A DNA stretch of 64,000 bases from Actimicrobium sp035984655 (GCF_035984655.1 NZ_JAXCHT010000003.1:1-64000), one strand, 5' to 3'. Positions 34,211 through 43,711 are shown, counted from the first letter of the stretch. Numbers and translations are program-made. The notes: generated by a model from the letters alone, not told the origin.

Positions 34211-34864
34211 ATGAACCTCGAACAAGCCCGCTTCAACATGATTGAACAGCAAATCCGGACCTGGGACGTACTGGACCAGGAAGTGCTGGACCTGCTCAAG
34301 ATCGTCAAGCGCGAAGCCTTTGTGCCAGCGGCATTCAGCGCGCTGGCGTTCGTCGATACCGAGATCCCGCTGCCGTGCGGCCAATGCATGCTGATGCCGA
34401 AATTCGAAGCCCGCATGTTGCAGGAAGCGGCTGTCAAGAAGCATGAAAACGTCCTCGAAATCGGCGCCGGGTCGGGTTACATGGCGGCCTTGCTGGCACG
34501 CCGCTCGCGCCACGTGACCACCATTGAGATCGAGCCCGAGCTGCAGGCGCTGGCGCAAACCAATCTGCGCAACTATGGCATCGACAATGTCGATGTGATG
34601 CTCGGCGATGGCGCGCATGGCTGGGTCGGCGCGGCCCCGTATGACGTGATCGTGATTTCCGGTTCGATGCCGCTGCTGCCGCCGGAATTCCTCGAACAGA
34701 TCAAGGTCGGCGGGCGCATCGTGTGCGTCCTTGGCGAAGCGCCGGTCATGACCGCGCAGGTCATTACCCGCGTCTCGGAGCTTGGCTACAACACGGTGAA
34801 TCTGTTTGAAACCGCGATCATGCCGCTGCGCAATGCGTCCACCCCGTCGCGCTTCCGGTTCTGA
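34211..34864 (+). CDS. pcm: Protein-L-isoaspartate O-methyltransferase-like protein
   Basis: SAM-dependent methyltransferase of 217 residues from the PCMT family: MNLEQARFNMIEQQIRTWDV, then VLEIGAGSGYMAALLAR (motif I, about 80-95), IEIEPELQALAQTNL and VMLGDGAHGW. The usual Pcm segment before motif I (a Ser/Thr-rich SxPxIV-type stretch) is replaced by PCGQCMLMPKFEARML, so isoaspartate repair is not certain. Such genes commonly sit ahead of a rhodanese and a tolC gene in betaproteobacteria. The ATG at 34211 has a clean family N-terminus. Confidence 0.8.
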   Translation: MNLEQARFNMIEQQIRTWDVLDQEVLDLLKIVKREAFVPAAFSALAFVDTEIPLPCGQCMLMPKFEARMLQEAAVKKHENVLEIGAGSGYMAALLARRSRHVTTIEIEPELQALAQTNLRNYGIDNVDVMLGDGAHGWVGAAPYDVIVISGSMPLLPPEFLEQIKVGGRIVCVLGEAPVMTAQVITRVSELGYNTVNLFETAIMPLRNASTPSRFRF

Positions 34865-34872
34865 GCGTCGCC

Positions 34873-35196
34873 ATGCAGCATCTCACCGCCCCCGAACTGG
34901 CCGCCTTGATCAATGATCCGGCCCGCTCCACGCCGCTGCTGCTGGACGTGCGCGAGAGCTGGGAATTCGAGACCTGCCACATCGCCGGTGCCGTATCGAT
35001 GCCGATGCGCTCGATTCCGGCGCGGCTGGCCGAACTCGACGATGCCGCAGCGGTGATCTGCATCTGCCATCACGGCGCGCGCAGCATGCAGGTGGCACAT
35101 TTTCTCGAGCAACAAGGTTTTACCGACGTCACCAACCTGACCGGCGGCGTCCATGCCTGGGCACAGCAGGTTGATAACGCGATGCCGGTCTACTGA
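34873..35196 (+). CDS. Single-domain rhodanese-like protein
   Basis: A 107-residue rhodanese module: PLLLDVRESWEFETCHIAGA, then ICICHHGARSMQVAHFL where Cys in CHHGARS is the catalytic persulfide site, and a final LTGGVHAWAQQVD. Close to GlpE-like sulfurtransferases by length. It starts 8 bp after the methyltransferase gene and is followed by tolC after 37 bp, so it is part of the same transcript. No direct role in efflux is evident. Confidence 0.88.
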   Translation: MQHLTAPELAALINDPARSTPLLLDVRESWEFETCHIAGAVSMPMRSIPARLAELDDAAAVICICHHGARSMQVAHFLEQQGFTDVTNLTGGVHAWAQQVDNAMPVY

Positions 35197-35233
35197 CCCA
35201 CCCCTGAACTGCCCTGACACTACCGGAGAATTC

Positions 35234-36541
35234 ATGCGTAATTTCGTCCTTGCCCCGCTGATTGCGTGCGCCTTTCTGTCGCAGGCTGCACAGGCAGCCG
35301 ATCTGTTGCAGGTCTATCGCGACGCGGTCAGCAATGACGCCGTGATCGCCAGCGCACGCGCTGCCCTGACGGCGGGCGAGGAACGCAGCGTGCAAGGCCG
35401 TGCCGGGCTGCTGCCGACCATTGCATTTGGTGGCAGCAACAGCCGGGTCAATGCCAGCAGCGCGTCGTACAGTACCGATTACAACAGCAATACCTATGCG
35501 CTGACGCTGACGCAACCGTTGGTGCGGATGGCCAACCTCGAGGTGTACCGGCAAGGCAAGCTGTCGGTGGCGGTCAGCCAGGCGGTCTACGCCCAGGCGC
35601 AACAGGATTTGATCACGCGCGTCGCGCAAGCCTATTTCGATGTATTGGCGGCGCAGGATTCGCTGGCATTCCTGAAAGCACAGGAGGCGGCGATCTCGGA
35701 GCAACTGGCCTCGGCCAAGCGCAATTTCGAAGTCGGCACCTCCACCATTACCGACACCAACGAAGCCCAGGCCCGCTACGATCTGGCGATCGCACAACAA
35801 ATCGCCGCGCAGAACGACCTCGACGTCAGGAATGCAGCGCTGCAGCAGATCATCGGCAAGCCGCCGGGTATGCTGTCGATGCTGCGGCCGGGCCTGAAGC
35901 TGACGGCACCGGTGCCGGTCCAGATCGAACCGTGGGTCAACAGTGCCGAGCAAGCCAATTTCGGCGTGGTCAGCCAGCAGTTGGCGCTCGAAATCGCCCA
36001 GCGCGAAATCGTCCGCAACCGCGACGGCCATTTGCCAACCCTTGATCTGGTGGCAAGCCGTTCGCGCACCAACCAGAGCGGAACCAGCCTGACTACCGCC
36101 AGCGGCACTGCCGACGCGACCTCAGTGGGCGTGCAGTGGTCGATCCCGATTTTTTCCGGCTTCGCCGTCACCAGCAAGGTGCGGGAAGCGATCGCACTGG
36201 AAGACAAGGCGCGCTCGGATCTGGAGAGTGCCAAACGCACTGCCGCGCAGTCGGCGCACACCTCGTATCTCGGCGTCAACAGCGGGCTGGCCCAGATCAG
36301 GGCCTATGAAGCAGCCGAAATTTCCAGCCAGTCGGCGCTGGAGTCGAATCGGCTCGGTTATCAGGTCGGTGTGCGCATCAATATCGATGTGCTCAACGCC
36401 CAGCAGCAACTGTATTCAACCCGGCAATTGCTGGCCAAGGCGCGCTATGACACGCTGCTGGCGGGCTTGCGTCTGAAATCGGCGGCTGGCACCTTGAAGG
36501 AAGAAGACCTGGCCCAGATCAACGCGTTGCTGCAACAGTAG
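35234..36541 (+). CDS. tolC: TolC-family outer-membrane channel protein
   Basis: A 435-residue outer-membrane efflux/secretion channel of the type I secretion TolC class. The signal peptide is MRNFVLAPLIACAFLSQAAQ, with cleavage after AQA; the mature protein opens ADLLQVYRDAVSND as in TolC. Two repeated OEP domains follow, with FNVGTSTITD-like FEVGTSTITDTNEAQARYDL in the first and YQVGVRINIDVLNAQQQLYS in the second. There is no lipobox, in contrast to the channel at 41043-42464. The ATG at 35234 follows a GGAG ribosome site. Confidence 0.93.
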   Translation: MRNFVLAPLIACAFLSQAAQAADLLQVYRDAVSNDAVIASARAALTAGEERSVQGRAGLLPTIAFGGSNSRVNASSASYSTDYNSNTYALTLTQPLVRMANLEVYRQGKLSVAVSQAVYAQAQQDLITRVAQAYFDVLAAQDSLAFLKAQEAAISEQLASAKRNFEVGTSTITDTNEAQARYDLAIAQQIAAQNDLDVRNAALQQIIGKPPGMLSMLRPGLKLTAPVPVQIEPWVNSAEQANFGVVSQQLALEIAQREIVRNRDGHLPTLDLVASRSRTNQSGTSLTTASGTADATSVGVQWSIPIFSGFAVTSKVREAIALEDKARSDLESAKRTAAQSAHTSYLGVNSGLAQIRAYEAAEISSQSALESNRLGYQVGVRINIDVLNAQQQLYSTRQLLAKARYDTLLAGLRLKSAAGTLKEEDLAQINALLQQ

Positions 36542-36576
36542 CAGGCGTTTTCGCACCACACCGTCGTTTCGATCCC

Positions 36577-36600
36577 CAAGCGATGCGCCGTCATCGCTTG
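36577..36600. promoter_or_regulatory. Perfect 9-bp hairpin between tolC and the RND genes
   Basis: CAAGCGATG at 36577-36585 and CATCGCTTG at 36592-36600 with a 6-bp loop. It lies 36 bp after the tolC stop and 118 bp before the adaptor gene. No T run follows on either strand, so it is not a clear intrinsic terminator; it may be an operator or an RNA-processing hairpin that sets different levels for tolC and the pump. Confidence 0.45.
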
Positions 36601-36717
36601 ACCAGCACCGGGCGCCGGGCACCCCGCCGCGCCACCCGAATCCCGGAAAGTCGCTACACTGCGCGTTGCATTGCCGCCTGTTTCCGACACACCCCCCATT
36701 TTTCCCGCGAGAGCTTC

Positions 36718-37899
36718 ATGTCAATTCCAAGCCCCGATTTCATCCTGCGCGCCTGCACGGCGCTGATTCTGGCAACGCTGGTCAGTGCCTGCGAGGACAA
36801 GAAACCCGCAGCCGCAGGCGCGCCGCCGCCAGCCGAAGTGGCGGTGCTGACCATCACTCCCGGCCGGCTCACCTTGACCACCGAACTGCCAGGCCGCATC
36901 GAAGCCAGCCGGGTAGCGCAGGTGCGCGCGCGGGTGCCGGGCATCGTGCTCAAGCGGGTGTTTCAGGAAGGCAGCGAAGTCAAGGCCGGCGATACCCTGT
37001 TCCGCATTGATCCCGCCTCGTTCAAGGCCACCGTCGACAGCGCCCAGGCCGCCGTCGCCAAGGCCGAGGCCAATCTGGCGCAGGCCGCACTGAAAGTGCA
37101 ACGCTACGAGCCGCTGGTCAAGACCAACGCCATCAGCAAGCAGGAATTCGACGACGCGATGACCGCACAGAAGCAGGCCAGTGCTGACCTGGCAGCGGCC
37201 CGGGCAACGCGTCAAAGCGCCAATCTGAATCTGGGTTATGCCACCGTGACGGCGCCGATTTCCGGCCGCATTGGCCGCGCGCTGGTCACCGAGGGTGCGC
37301 TGGTTGGTCAGGGCGAGGCAACGCCGCTGGCGGTGATTCAGCAAATCAATCCGGTGTTTGTCAACCTGACCCAATCCAGCAGCGACGTCCTGCGGCTGCG
37401 CCGCGCCCTGGCCAGCGGCCAGTTGCAAAGCGCCGGCGAAGGCCAGGCCAAAATCATGCTGGTCACCGAAGACGGCAAACCGTATCCACAGCCGGGCAAA
37501 TTGTTGTTCTCCGACGTGAGCGTTGACGAAAGCTCCGGCGCGGTCAGCCTGCGTGCCGAGTTCGGCAACCCGCAACGGATGCTGTTACCGGGCATGTATG
37601 TGCGCGCCAAGCTCGAACAGGCCGCCAGCGAGAATGCCATTACCGTGCCGCAGCAAGCGGTGCAACGCACGCCGCAGGGCGCCACCGTGATGGTGGTCGG
37701 CAGCGACAACAAGGTCGTGGCGCGCCCGGTCAAGGCCGATACCGCGCAGGGCAGCACCTGGATCATCACCGATGGCCTGCAGGCCGGCGAACGCGTGATC
37801 GTCGAGGGCTTCCAAAAGGCCAAGCCCGGCGCGACCGTCAAGCCGGTGCCGTGGTCCGGCCCGGTGGCGCCCGCTGCAGCCAAACCGCAAGCCAACTAA
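36718..37899 (+). CDS. RND efflux periplasmic adaptor lipoprotein (AcrA/MexA type)
   Basis: A 393-residue membrane-fusion protein of the AcrA class. The signal peptide ends ATLVSAC, with lipidated Cys25. LPGRIEASRVAQVRARVPGI and VFQEGSEVKAGDTLFRIDP are the lipoyl half, an alpha hairpin follows (about 110-175), then VTAPISGRIGRALVTEGALV returns to the lipoyl domain. The C-terminal beta-barrel has LLPGMYVRAKLEQA. It lies 9 bp before the pump gene with a GGAGG ribosome site for the latter. Confidence 0.93.
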   Translation: MSIPSPDFILRACTALILATLVSACEDKKPAAAGAPPPAEVAVLTITPGRLTLTTELPGRIEASRVAQVRARVPGIVLKRVFQEGSEVKAGDTLFRIDPASFKATVDSAQAAVAKAEANLAQAALKVQRYEPLVKTNAISKQEFDDAMTAQKQASADLAAARATRQSANLNLGYATVTAPISGRIGRALVTEGALVGQGEATPLAVIQQINPVFVNLTQSSSDVLRLRRALASGQLQSAGEGQAKIMLVTEDGKPYPQPGKLLFSDVSVDESSGAVSLRAEFGNPQRMLLPGMYVRAKLEQAASENAITVPQQAVQRTPQGATVMVVGSDNKVVARPVKADTAQGSTWIITDGLQAGERVIVEGFQKAKPGATVKPVPWSGPVAPAAAKPQAN

Positions 37900-37908
37900 G
37901 GAGGCGGC

Positions 37909-40900
37909 ATGGCAAAGTTTTTTATTGATCGACCGATCTTCGCATGGGTGATCGCGCTGTTCATTTTGCTGGCCGGTGCGCTGTCGATTACGCGCCTGCC
38001 GATTGCGCAGTATCCAACCATCGCACCGCCCTCGATCGTCGTCACCGCCACCTATCCGGGTGCCTCGGCGCAAACGCTGGACGACAGCGTGACCAGTCTG
38101 ATCGAACAGGAAATGAATGGCGCCGATGGCCTGAAGTACATCGAGTCGCAAAGCCAGTCGAATGGCGTGGCGACCATTACCGTCACGTTCGAGCCGGGCA
38201 CCAATCCGGATCTGGCGGCCGTGGATGTACAAAACCGCCTCAAGCGGGTCGAGGCGCGCTTGCCGCAAACCGTCACGCAACAGGGGGTGCAGGTCGCCAA
38301 ATCGCGCAGCAACATCCTGCTGTTCACCACGCTGTCGTCCTCGGATGGCAAGCTCGATCCGGTCGCGCTGGGCGACTATCTGTCGCGCAATGTGCTCAAT
38401 GAAATCCGCCGCATTCCGGGCGTCGGCACCGCCCAGTTGTTTGGTACCGAACGGGCCATGCGGGTCTGGATCGATCCGGCCAAACTGGTCGGCTACAAAC
38501 TCACCGCCAGCGATGTCGCCAATGCGATCAAGACCCAGAATGCGCAAGTATCGTCCGGTACGCTGGGCGACTTGCCGAGTCCCGGCGACCAGCAATATTC
38601 GGCGCCGATCGTGGTCACCGGCCAGTTGTCGACCCCCGCCGAATTCGGCAAGGTGGTGTTGCGGGCCAACCCGGATGGTTCGTCGGTGCGCTTGAGCGAT
38701 GTCGCGCGCATCGAAATCGGTGGCCAGAGCTACGGCCTGTCGGCCCGGCTGCGTGGCAAGCCGACCTCGGCGATTGCCGTGCAGTTGTCGCCCACCGGCA
38801 ATGCGCTGAGCACCGCCATCGACGTGCGCAAGAAGATGGACGAGCTGTCGAAATTCTTCCCGGCCGGCGTCAAGTACGACATTCCGTACGACACCTCCAA
38901 GTTCGTCCAGATCTCGATCGAGGAAGTGGTCAAGACGCTGCTCGAAGCCATCGTGCTGGTGTTTCTGGTGATGTACCTGTTCCTGCAGAATATCCGCTAC
39001 ACGCTGATCCCGACCATCGTCGTGCCGGTGGCGCTGATGGGCACCTTTGCCATGATGTCGCTGTTCGGTTTCTCGATCAACGTGCTGACCATGTTCGGCA
39101 TGGTGCTGGCCATCGGGATTCTGGTCGACGATGCGATCGTGGTGGTCGAGAACGTCGAACGGATCATGAGCCAGGAGGGCCTGTCGCCGCGCGACGCCAC
39201 CCGCAAGGCGATGAGCCAGATCACCGGCGCGATCATCGGCATCACGCTGGTGCTGATCGCGGTGTTCCTGCCGATGGCCCTGTTCGGCGGCGCCGTGGGT
39301 GCGATCTACCGGCAATTCTCGCTGTCGATGGTGTCGTCGATGGCATTCTCGGCACTGATGGCGCTGACCCTGACGCCGGCCTTGTGCGCGACCATGCTCA
39401 AGCCGGTCGAGGCCGGCCACCACATCGAAAAGCGCGGATTTTTTGGCTGGTTCAATCGCGGTTTCGAACGCACTGCCGGCAGTTACCAAAGCCTGATCGG
39501 GCGCATGCTGGGGAAATCGGCGCGCTACCTGGTGATCTATGGCCTGATCCTGCTGGTGGTCGGATTCCTGTATGCGCGCCTGCCGTCGTCGTTCCTGCCG
39601 AACGAAGACCAGGGCTATCTCATCACCAACGTGCAGTTGCCCGCCGGCGCCAGCACCGCCCGCACCATGAAGGTACTGGAACAGGTCGAGAATTATTACT
39701 TGAAGCGTCCCGAGGTTGCAACCACGGTGGCCGTGGCCGGATTCAGTTTCTCCGGTAACGGCCAGAATGCCGGCCTGGTGTTCGTGCCGCTGATCGACTG
39801 GAAAGACCGTACTGCGGCGCAATCCGCCAGCGCGATTGCGGGCGAAGCGATGAAGGCCTTGTCGACCATCAAGGATGCGATCGTGTTCCCGATCACGCCG
39901 CCACCGATTCGCGAGCTGGGTAACGGCACCGGCTTCACCTTCCGGCTGCAGGATCGCAGCGGCCTGGGCCACGACGCCTTGATCGCGGCGCGCAATCAGC
40001 TGCTCGGCCTGGCCGGCAAGAGCAAACTGCTGGTCGGTGTGCGCCCCGAAGGTCTGGAAGATGCACCGCAGTTGCAGCTCGACATCGATCGCGACAAGGC
40101 CAATGCGCTCGGCGTCGCGTTTGCCGACATCAACAGCACGCTGTCGACCGCGCTCGGTTCGTCCTACGTCAATGACTTCCCGAACCAGGGCCGGCAACAG
40201 CGCGTGATCGTCCAGGCCGATGCGCCGCAGCGCCTGCAACCGGAAGATCTGCTCAAGCTGTATGTGCGCAGTGCCAGCGGTGCGATGGTGCCGATGGCGT
40301 CGTTCGTCAACTCGCGCTGGATTACCGGTGCGGTGCAACTGGGCCGCTACAACGGCTACCCGTCGGTCAACATTTCAGGCGACGCCGCCAAGGGCCGCAG
40401 CACCGGCGAGGCGCTGGAGGAGATGGAAAGCCTGATGACGCAGCTGCCTTCCGGCTTCGGCTTCGAGTGGACCGGACAATCGCTGGAAGAAAAAGCCTCT
40501 GGCTCGCAGGCGCCGGCGTTGTTCGCGCTGTCGCTGCTGGCGGTGTTCCTGGTGCTGGCGGCATTGTATGAAAGCAGCACCATTCCAATTGCCGTGCTGC
40601 TGGTGGTGCCGCTCGGCATCCTCGGCGCCTTGCTCGGCGCCAGCCTGCGCGGCCTGCCCAACGACGTCTACTTCAAGGTTGGCTTGATCGCGATTATCGG
40701 CCTGTCGGCCAAGAACGCCATTCTGATCATTGAGTTTGCCAAGGACTTGCAGGCCGAGGGCATGGGTGTGATCGAGGCCACGCTGGAAGCGGTGCACTTG
40801 CGCTTCCGTCCGATCCTGATGACCTCGCTGGCATTCATTCTGGGCGTGGTGCCGCTGGTGATCGCCACTGGCGCCGGCTCGGCCAGCCAGCGCGCCATCG

Positions 40901-41046
40901 GCACCGGCGTGATGGGCGGGATGATTACCGCCACCGTGCTGGCCATCTTCCTGGTGCCGATCTTTTTCGTCGTGATCCGCACCCTGTTCAAAGCGCCCAA
41001 ACCGCACATTCCGCCACCGGAACCACTGCATGGAGAATTGCCATGA
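37909..41046 (+). CDS. RND multidrug efflux pump (AcrB/MexB type)
   Basis: A 1045-residue inner-membrane drug/proton antiporter. It begins MAKFFIDRPIFAWVIALFIL, as AcrB does. The proton-relay pair is Asp407-Asp408 in GILVDDAIVVVENVERI, the same numbers as in AcrB, and Lys935 in LSAKNAILIIEFAKDL matches AcrB Lys940. Porter-domain segments (PVALGDYLSRNVLNEI, DFPNQGRQQRVIVQADA) are typical. Twelve helices and two large periplasmic loops are present. It is placed between its adaptor and a channel lipoprotein and so forms a complete tripartite pump of the HAE1 family with broad drug range expected. Confidence 0.95.
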   Translation: MAKFFIDRPIFAWVIALFILLAGALSITRLPIAQYPTIAPPSIVVTATYPGASAQTLDDSVTSLIEQEMNGADGLKYIESQSQSNGVATITVTFEPGTNPDLAAVDVQNRLKRVEARLPQTVTQQGVQVAKSRSNILLFTTLSSSDGKLDPVALGDYLSRNVLNEIRRIPGVGTAQLFGTERAMRVWIDPAKLVGYKLTASDVANAIKTQNAQVSSGTLGDLPSPGDQQYSAPIVVTGQLSTPAEFGKVVLRANPDGSSVRLSDVARIEIGGQSYGLSARLRGKPTSAIAVQLSPTGNALSTAIDVRKKMDELSKFFPAGVKYDIPYDTSKFVQISIEEVVKTLLEAIVLVFLVMYLFLQNIRYTLIPTIVVPVALMGTFAMMSLFGFSINVLTMFGMVLAIGILVDDAIVVVENVERIMSQEGLSPRDATRKAMSQITGAIIGITLVLIAVFLPMALFGGAVGAIYRQFSLSMVSSMAFSALMALTLTPALCATMLKPVEAGHHIEKRGFFGWFNRGFERTAGSYQSLIGRMLGKSARYLVIYGLILLVVGFLYARLPSSFLPNEDQGYLITNVQLPAGASTARTMKVLEQVENYYLKRPEVATTVAVAGFSFSGNGQNAGLVFVPLIDWKDRTAAQSASAIAGEAMKALSTIKDAIVFPITPPPIRELGNGTGFTFRLQDRSGLGHDALIAARNQLLGLAGKSKLLVGVRPEGLEDAPQLQLDIDRDKANALGVAFADINSTLSTALGSSYVNDFPNQGRQQRVIVQADAPQRLQPEDLLKLYVRSASGAMVPMASFVNSRWITGAVQLGRYNGYPSVNISGDAAKGRSTGEALEEMESLMTQLPSGFGFEWTGQSLEEKASGSQAPALFALSLLAVFLVLAALYESSTIPIAVLLVVPLGILGALLGASLRGLPNDVYFKVGLIAIIGLSAKNAILIIEFAKDLQAEGMGVIEATLEAVHLRFRPILMTSLAFILGVVPLVIATGAGSASQRAIGTGVMGGMITATVLAIFLVPIFFVVIRTLFKAPKPHIPPPEPLHGELP

Positions 41047-42464
41047 GCACCCTCGCCCGCATCCTGCCGCTGCTGGCCGCCGTCAGCCTCGGCGCCTGTT
41101 CGATGGCGCCGCTGTATGTCCGTCCGCAGGCGCCGGTGGCCGCAACCTTCGTCGGCGACGCTGCCGGCGATCTGAGTGCCGACACCGGCTGGCGCACCTT
41201 CTTTCCCGATGCACGGCTGCAGGCCCTGATCAGCGCGGCGCTGACCAACAACCGCGATCTGCGCAGCGCCGCGCTGCGCATCGAAGAAGCGCGCGCCCAG
41301 TACAACGTGCAGTCGGCCGATCTGCTGCCCAACCTCAATGGCACCGCCAGCGCGGCGCGCGCCCACGTGCCGGCGTCGCTGAGCACCTCCGGAACCAGCA
41401 GCACCGGCGGCAGCTATCAGGTTGGCGTCGGACTGGCTGCCTTCGAGCTGGATTTCTCCGGCCGCGTGCGCAGTCTCAACGATGCCGCCCTGGCCGCGTA
41501 TCTGGCCACGGCCGAAGCGCGGCAATCGGTGCAGATTTCGCTGGTCGGCGAAGTCGCCAAGGCCTATCTGGCCGAGCGCGGCTTTGCCGAGCAACTGGTG
41601 CTGGCGCAGCAAACCCTGGAGGGTCGTCAGACCGCCTACGACCTGGCCCGGCAGCGCTTTGATGTGGGCGCGTCGTCGGCGCTCGATCTGCGCCTGTCCG
41701 AAACCCTGGTGCAGACCGCCCGGGTCGCGCAACTGACGCTGCGCCGGCAACAGGCCCAGGCCACCAATGCCCTGACCTTGCTGGTCGGCCAACCGCTGCA
41801 GGATCTGCCGGCCGCGCCGCTGCTGTCGGCCGAAACCATTGTCACCACGATTGCCGGCGGCCTGCCGTCGGACCTGCTGCAACGACGACCTGACATTCGC
41901 GCCGCCGAGCAGCGTTTGCGCTCGGCCAACGCCAATATTGGCGCAGCACGGGCCGCATTCTTCCCGCGCATCTCGCTGACTGCATTGGCCGGCACCAGCA
42001 GCAACGCGCTGTCTGGCCTGTTCGACGCCGGTTCGGGCAGCTGGTCGTTTGCACCGCAACTGGTGTTGCCGATCTTTGACGCGGGCCGCAATCGCGCCAA
42101 TCTGACGCTGGCACAGGTGCGCACCGATCTGGCGGTGGCCGACTACGAAAAAACCATCCAGACCGCGTTCCGCGAAGTGTCGGATGCGCTGGTCGCACGG
42201 GGTGCGCTGGACCAGCAGGTCGACGCGCAGCGCGCGGTGGTCGACGCGCAAACCGAGCTTCTGAAGCTGGCCGACCAGCGTTTTCAGAACGGCATTGCCA
42301 GTGCGCTGGATCTGGTCGACGCCCAGCGTGATCTGTTCAGCGCCGAGCAGTCGCTGGTGCAAACGCGTCTGCTGCGCCTGACCAACGCGGTCGACCTGTA
42401 TCGGGCGCTGGGTGGCGGGCTCAACGAAGCCACCACGGCGTTGGCGGGCAACCCGGCGCGTTGA
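41043..42464 (+). CDS. Outer-membrane efflux lipoprotein (NodT/OprM family)
   Basis: A 473-residue channel that completes the pump. The lipobox is SLGAC with Cys19, followed by SMAPLYVRPQAPV. GWRTFFPDARLQALISAALT and FDVGASSALDLRLSETLVQT mark the first OEP repeat, PSDLLQRRPDIRAAEQRL the NodT signature, and FQNGIASALDLVDAQRDLFS the second repeat. The ATG overlaps the pump stop (ATGA). It ends directly against the convergent gene at 42465 with no spacer. Confidence 0.94.
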   Translation: MSTLARILPLLAAVSLGACSMAPLYVRPQAPVAATFVGDAAGDLSADTGWRTFFPDARLQALISAALTNNRDLRSAALRIEEARAQYNVQSADLLPNLNGTASAARAHVPASLSTSGTSSTGGSYQVGVGLAAFELDFSGRVRSLNDAALAAYLATAEARQSVQISLVGEVAKAYLAERGFAEQLVLAQQTLEGRQTAYDLARQRFDVGASSALDLRLSETLVQTARVAQLTLRRQQAQATNALTLLVGQPLQDLPAAPLLSAETIVTTIAGGLPSDLLQRRPDIRAAEQRLRSANANIGAARAAFFPRISLTALAGTSSNALSGLFDAGSGSWSFAPQLVLPIFDAGRNRANLTLAQVRTDLAVADYEKTIQTAFREVSDALVARGALDQQVDAQRAVVDAQTELLKLADQRFQNGIASALDLVDAQRDLFSAEQSLVQTRLLRLTNAVDLYRALGGGLNEATTALAGNPAR

Positions 42465-43583
42465 TCAGGCGTTGCCGAACTCCAGCTCCAGCGTGCGACT
42501 GGCCGACCAGCGCACCGCGGCGTTGTCGTCTGGCAGGACGTAGGTAGTCGTATTCTTCGACGTGTCGCCTTCGTTCGGATTGTTGTTGATCCGCGCGTCG
42601 AGCACGTCCACCGCCTCGGTATTGATCGCATCGCTGAAGAACTGGGCGCCCTTGATGATCTTCTGCCCGCCCACGGTTTCAATCAGGTTCGGATTGCTGC
42701 TCGCAACGTCGTTAAGAATGCTGGCGGAACTACCAGCCACCTGATCGCCGGCGCGCATCGACAGCGCCGCGTTGTAGCCATCGATATTGCTGTCGTTGAA
42801 CCAGACACCATCCGTCCCGTTGAAATTGGTGAAGTTGTATTCAGCGCGCGAGGCCTTGAAGTTGTCGTTGTTCTTGCTGCTCACTGCCGTCTTGCTGTCG
42901 TAGTCGGCCTGGGTATAGTCGTTGAGTTGCTGCACGTATCCGGCCTGACTGCCCACCTTGAAGTTGGCGCTTTCACCGGGTTGCAACGTCATGAAGCCAT
43001 TGGGAACGCCCCAGCTCGAACTCATCCCGGCAGTCGGATTGGTGAACAGGCCATAGTTTTGCACCTGGTCAGAGGTGTTCGTGATGTGGATCGTGTTGGG
43101 GCCGCCTCCGTCGACATTGATGTCTGCACCTGAATTGCTGCTCGACGACGTTGCGCCGGGACTGGTGGTGACAGGCGCAGTGCTGGTGGTGCCAGGCGCC
43201 GTGCTGCTGGTGGCCGGCGCGCCGATGCGGCTGTCGCTCGACGGCGCGGCGGCGCTGGTGCCGGCATTGTCCGACGTTGCGGCAGCGCTTTTCTTTTTGA
43301 AAACGTTGTCGAGGAACCGATGCAACGCGCTGAATACATCGCGCAGATTTTTCGAATCCATCAAGTCACTGAACAACCTGCCGATCTGCATCGTCGGTGT
43401 TACCGCATCGCGCGACTGCACGCCGCCATGGATCATCCGTGTCTTCTCGCTGGGATCGATGATGTCTTTTGACGCATCGTTGGGCAGGCTGACGGCGTTC
43501 GACACCGGCCGCGTACGGGAGCGATCAAGCAGCGCAGGGTAGCGACTGTGATCGAAATTGAAATATCGGTTGAGGTTGATCAC
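42465..43583 (-). CDS. Unrecognised protein with Ser/Thr/Ala-rich linker and possible thaumatin-like C-terminal domain
   Basis: No family recognised with confidence. The 372-residue product has an N-terminal part (about 1-105) with two amphipathic helices (IGRLFSDLMDSKNLRDVF and ALHRFLDNVFKKK), a low-complexity linker of Ser, Thr, Ala, Gly and Pro (about 105-155) and a C-terminal domain (about 160-370) beginning NTIHITNTSDQVQNYGLF. The phrases LQPGESANFKVG and GVWFNDSNIDGYNAALSM recall thaumatin-like folds, but this is weak. There are no Cys pairs and no signal peptide, so export would need a non-Sec route. The GTG at 43583 has an AGGTGG ribosome site; an alternative start is at 43625. Residue use (Asn, Ser, Thr) differs from its neighbours. 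Confidence 0.6.
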   Translation of the reverse strand: MINLNRYFNFDHSRYPALLDRSRTRPVSNAVSLPNDASKDIIDPSEKTRMIHGGVQSRDAVTPTMQIGRLFSDLMDSKNLRDVFSALHRFLDNVFKKKSAAATSDNAGTSAAAPSSDSRIGAPATSSTAPGTTSTAPVTTSPGATSSSSNSGADINVDGGGPNTIHITNTSDQVQNYGLFTNPTAGMSSSWGVPNGFMTLQPGESANFKVGSQAGYVQQLNDYTQADYDSKTAVSSKNNDNFKASRAEYNFTNFNGTDGVWFNDSNIDGYNAALSMRAGDQVAGSSASILNDVASSNPNLIETVGGQKIIKGAQFFSDAINTEAVDVLDARINNNPNEGDTSKNTTTYVLPDDNAAVRWSASRTLELEFGNA

Positions 43584-43711
43584 GATGCACCACCTGGCAA
43601 TCTGGATTGGGATGACGCCGTGCATTGGCTCGGCACGGCATCGACACTACGTACACAGGTTGGTGGAGATGTCTCGGCGGGTAGTTCCGATCAAACGTTG
43701 AGAATGTCGCG

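Noticed and set aside
37585..40338. Minus-strand frame of 917 codons opposite the AcrB-type gene
   Set aside because: Antisense shadow of high-GC codon use; Arg/His/Gln-rich with no domains.
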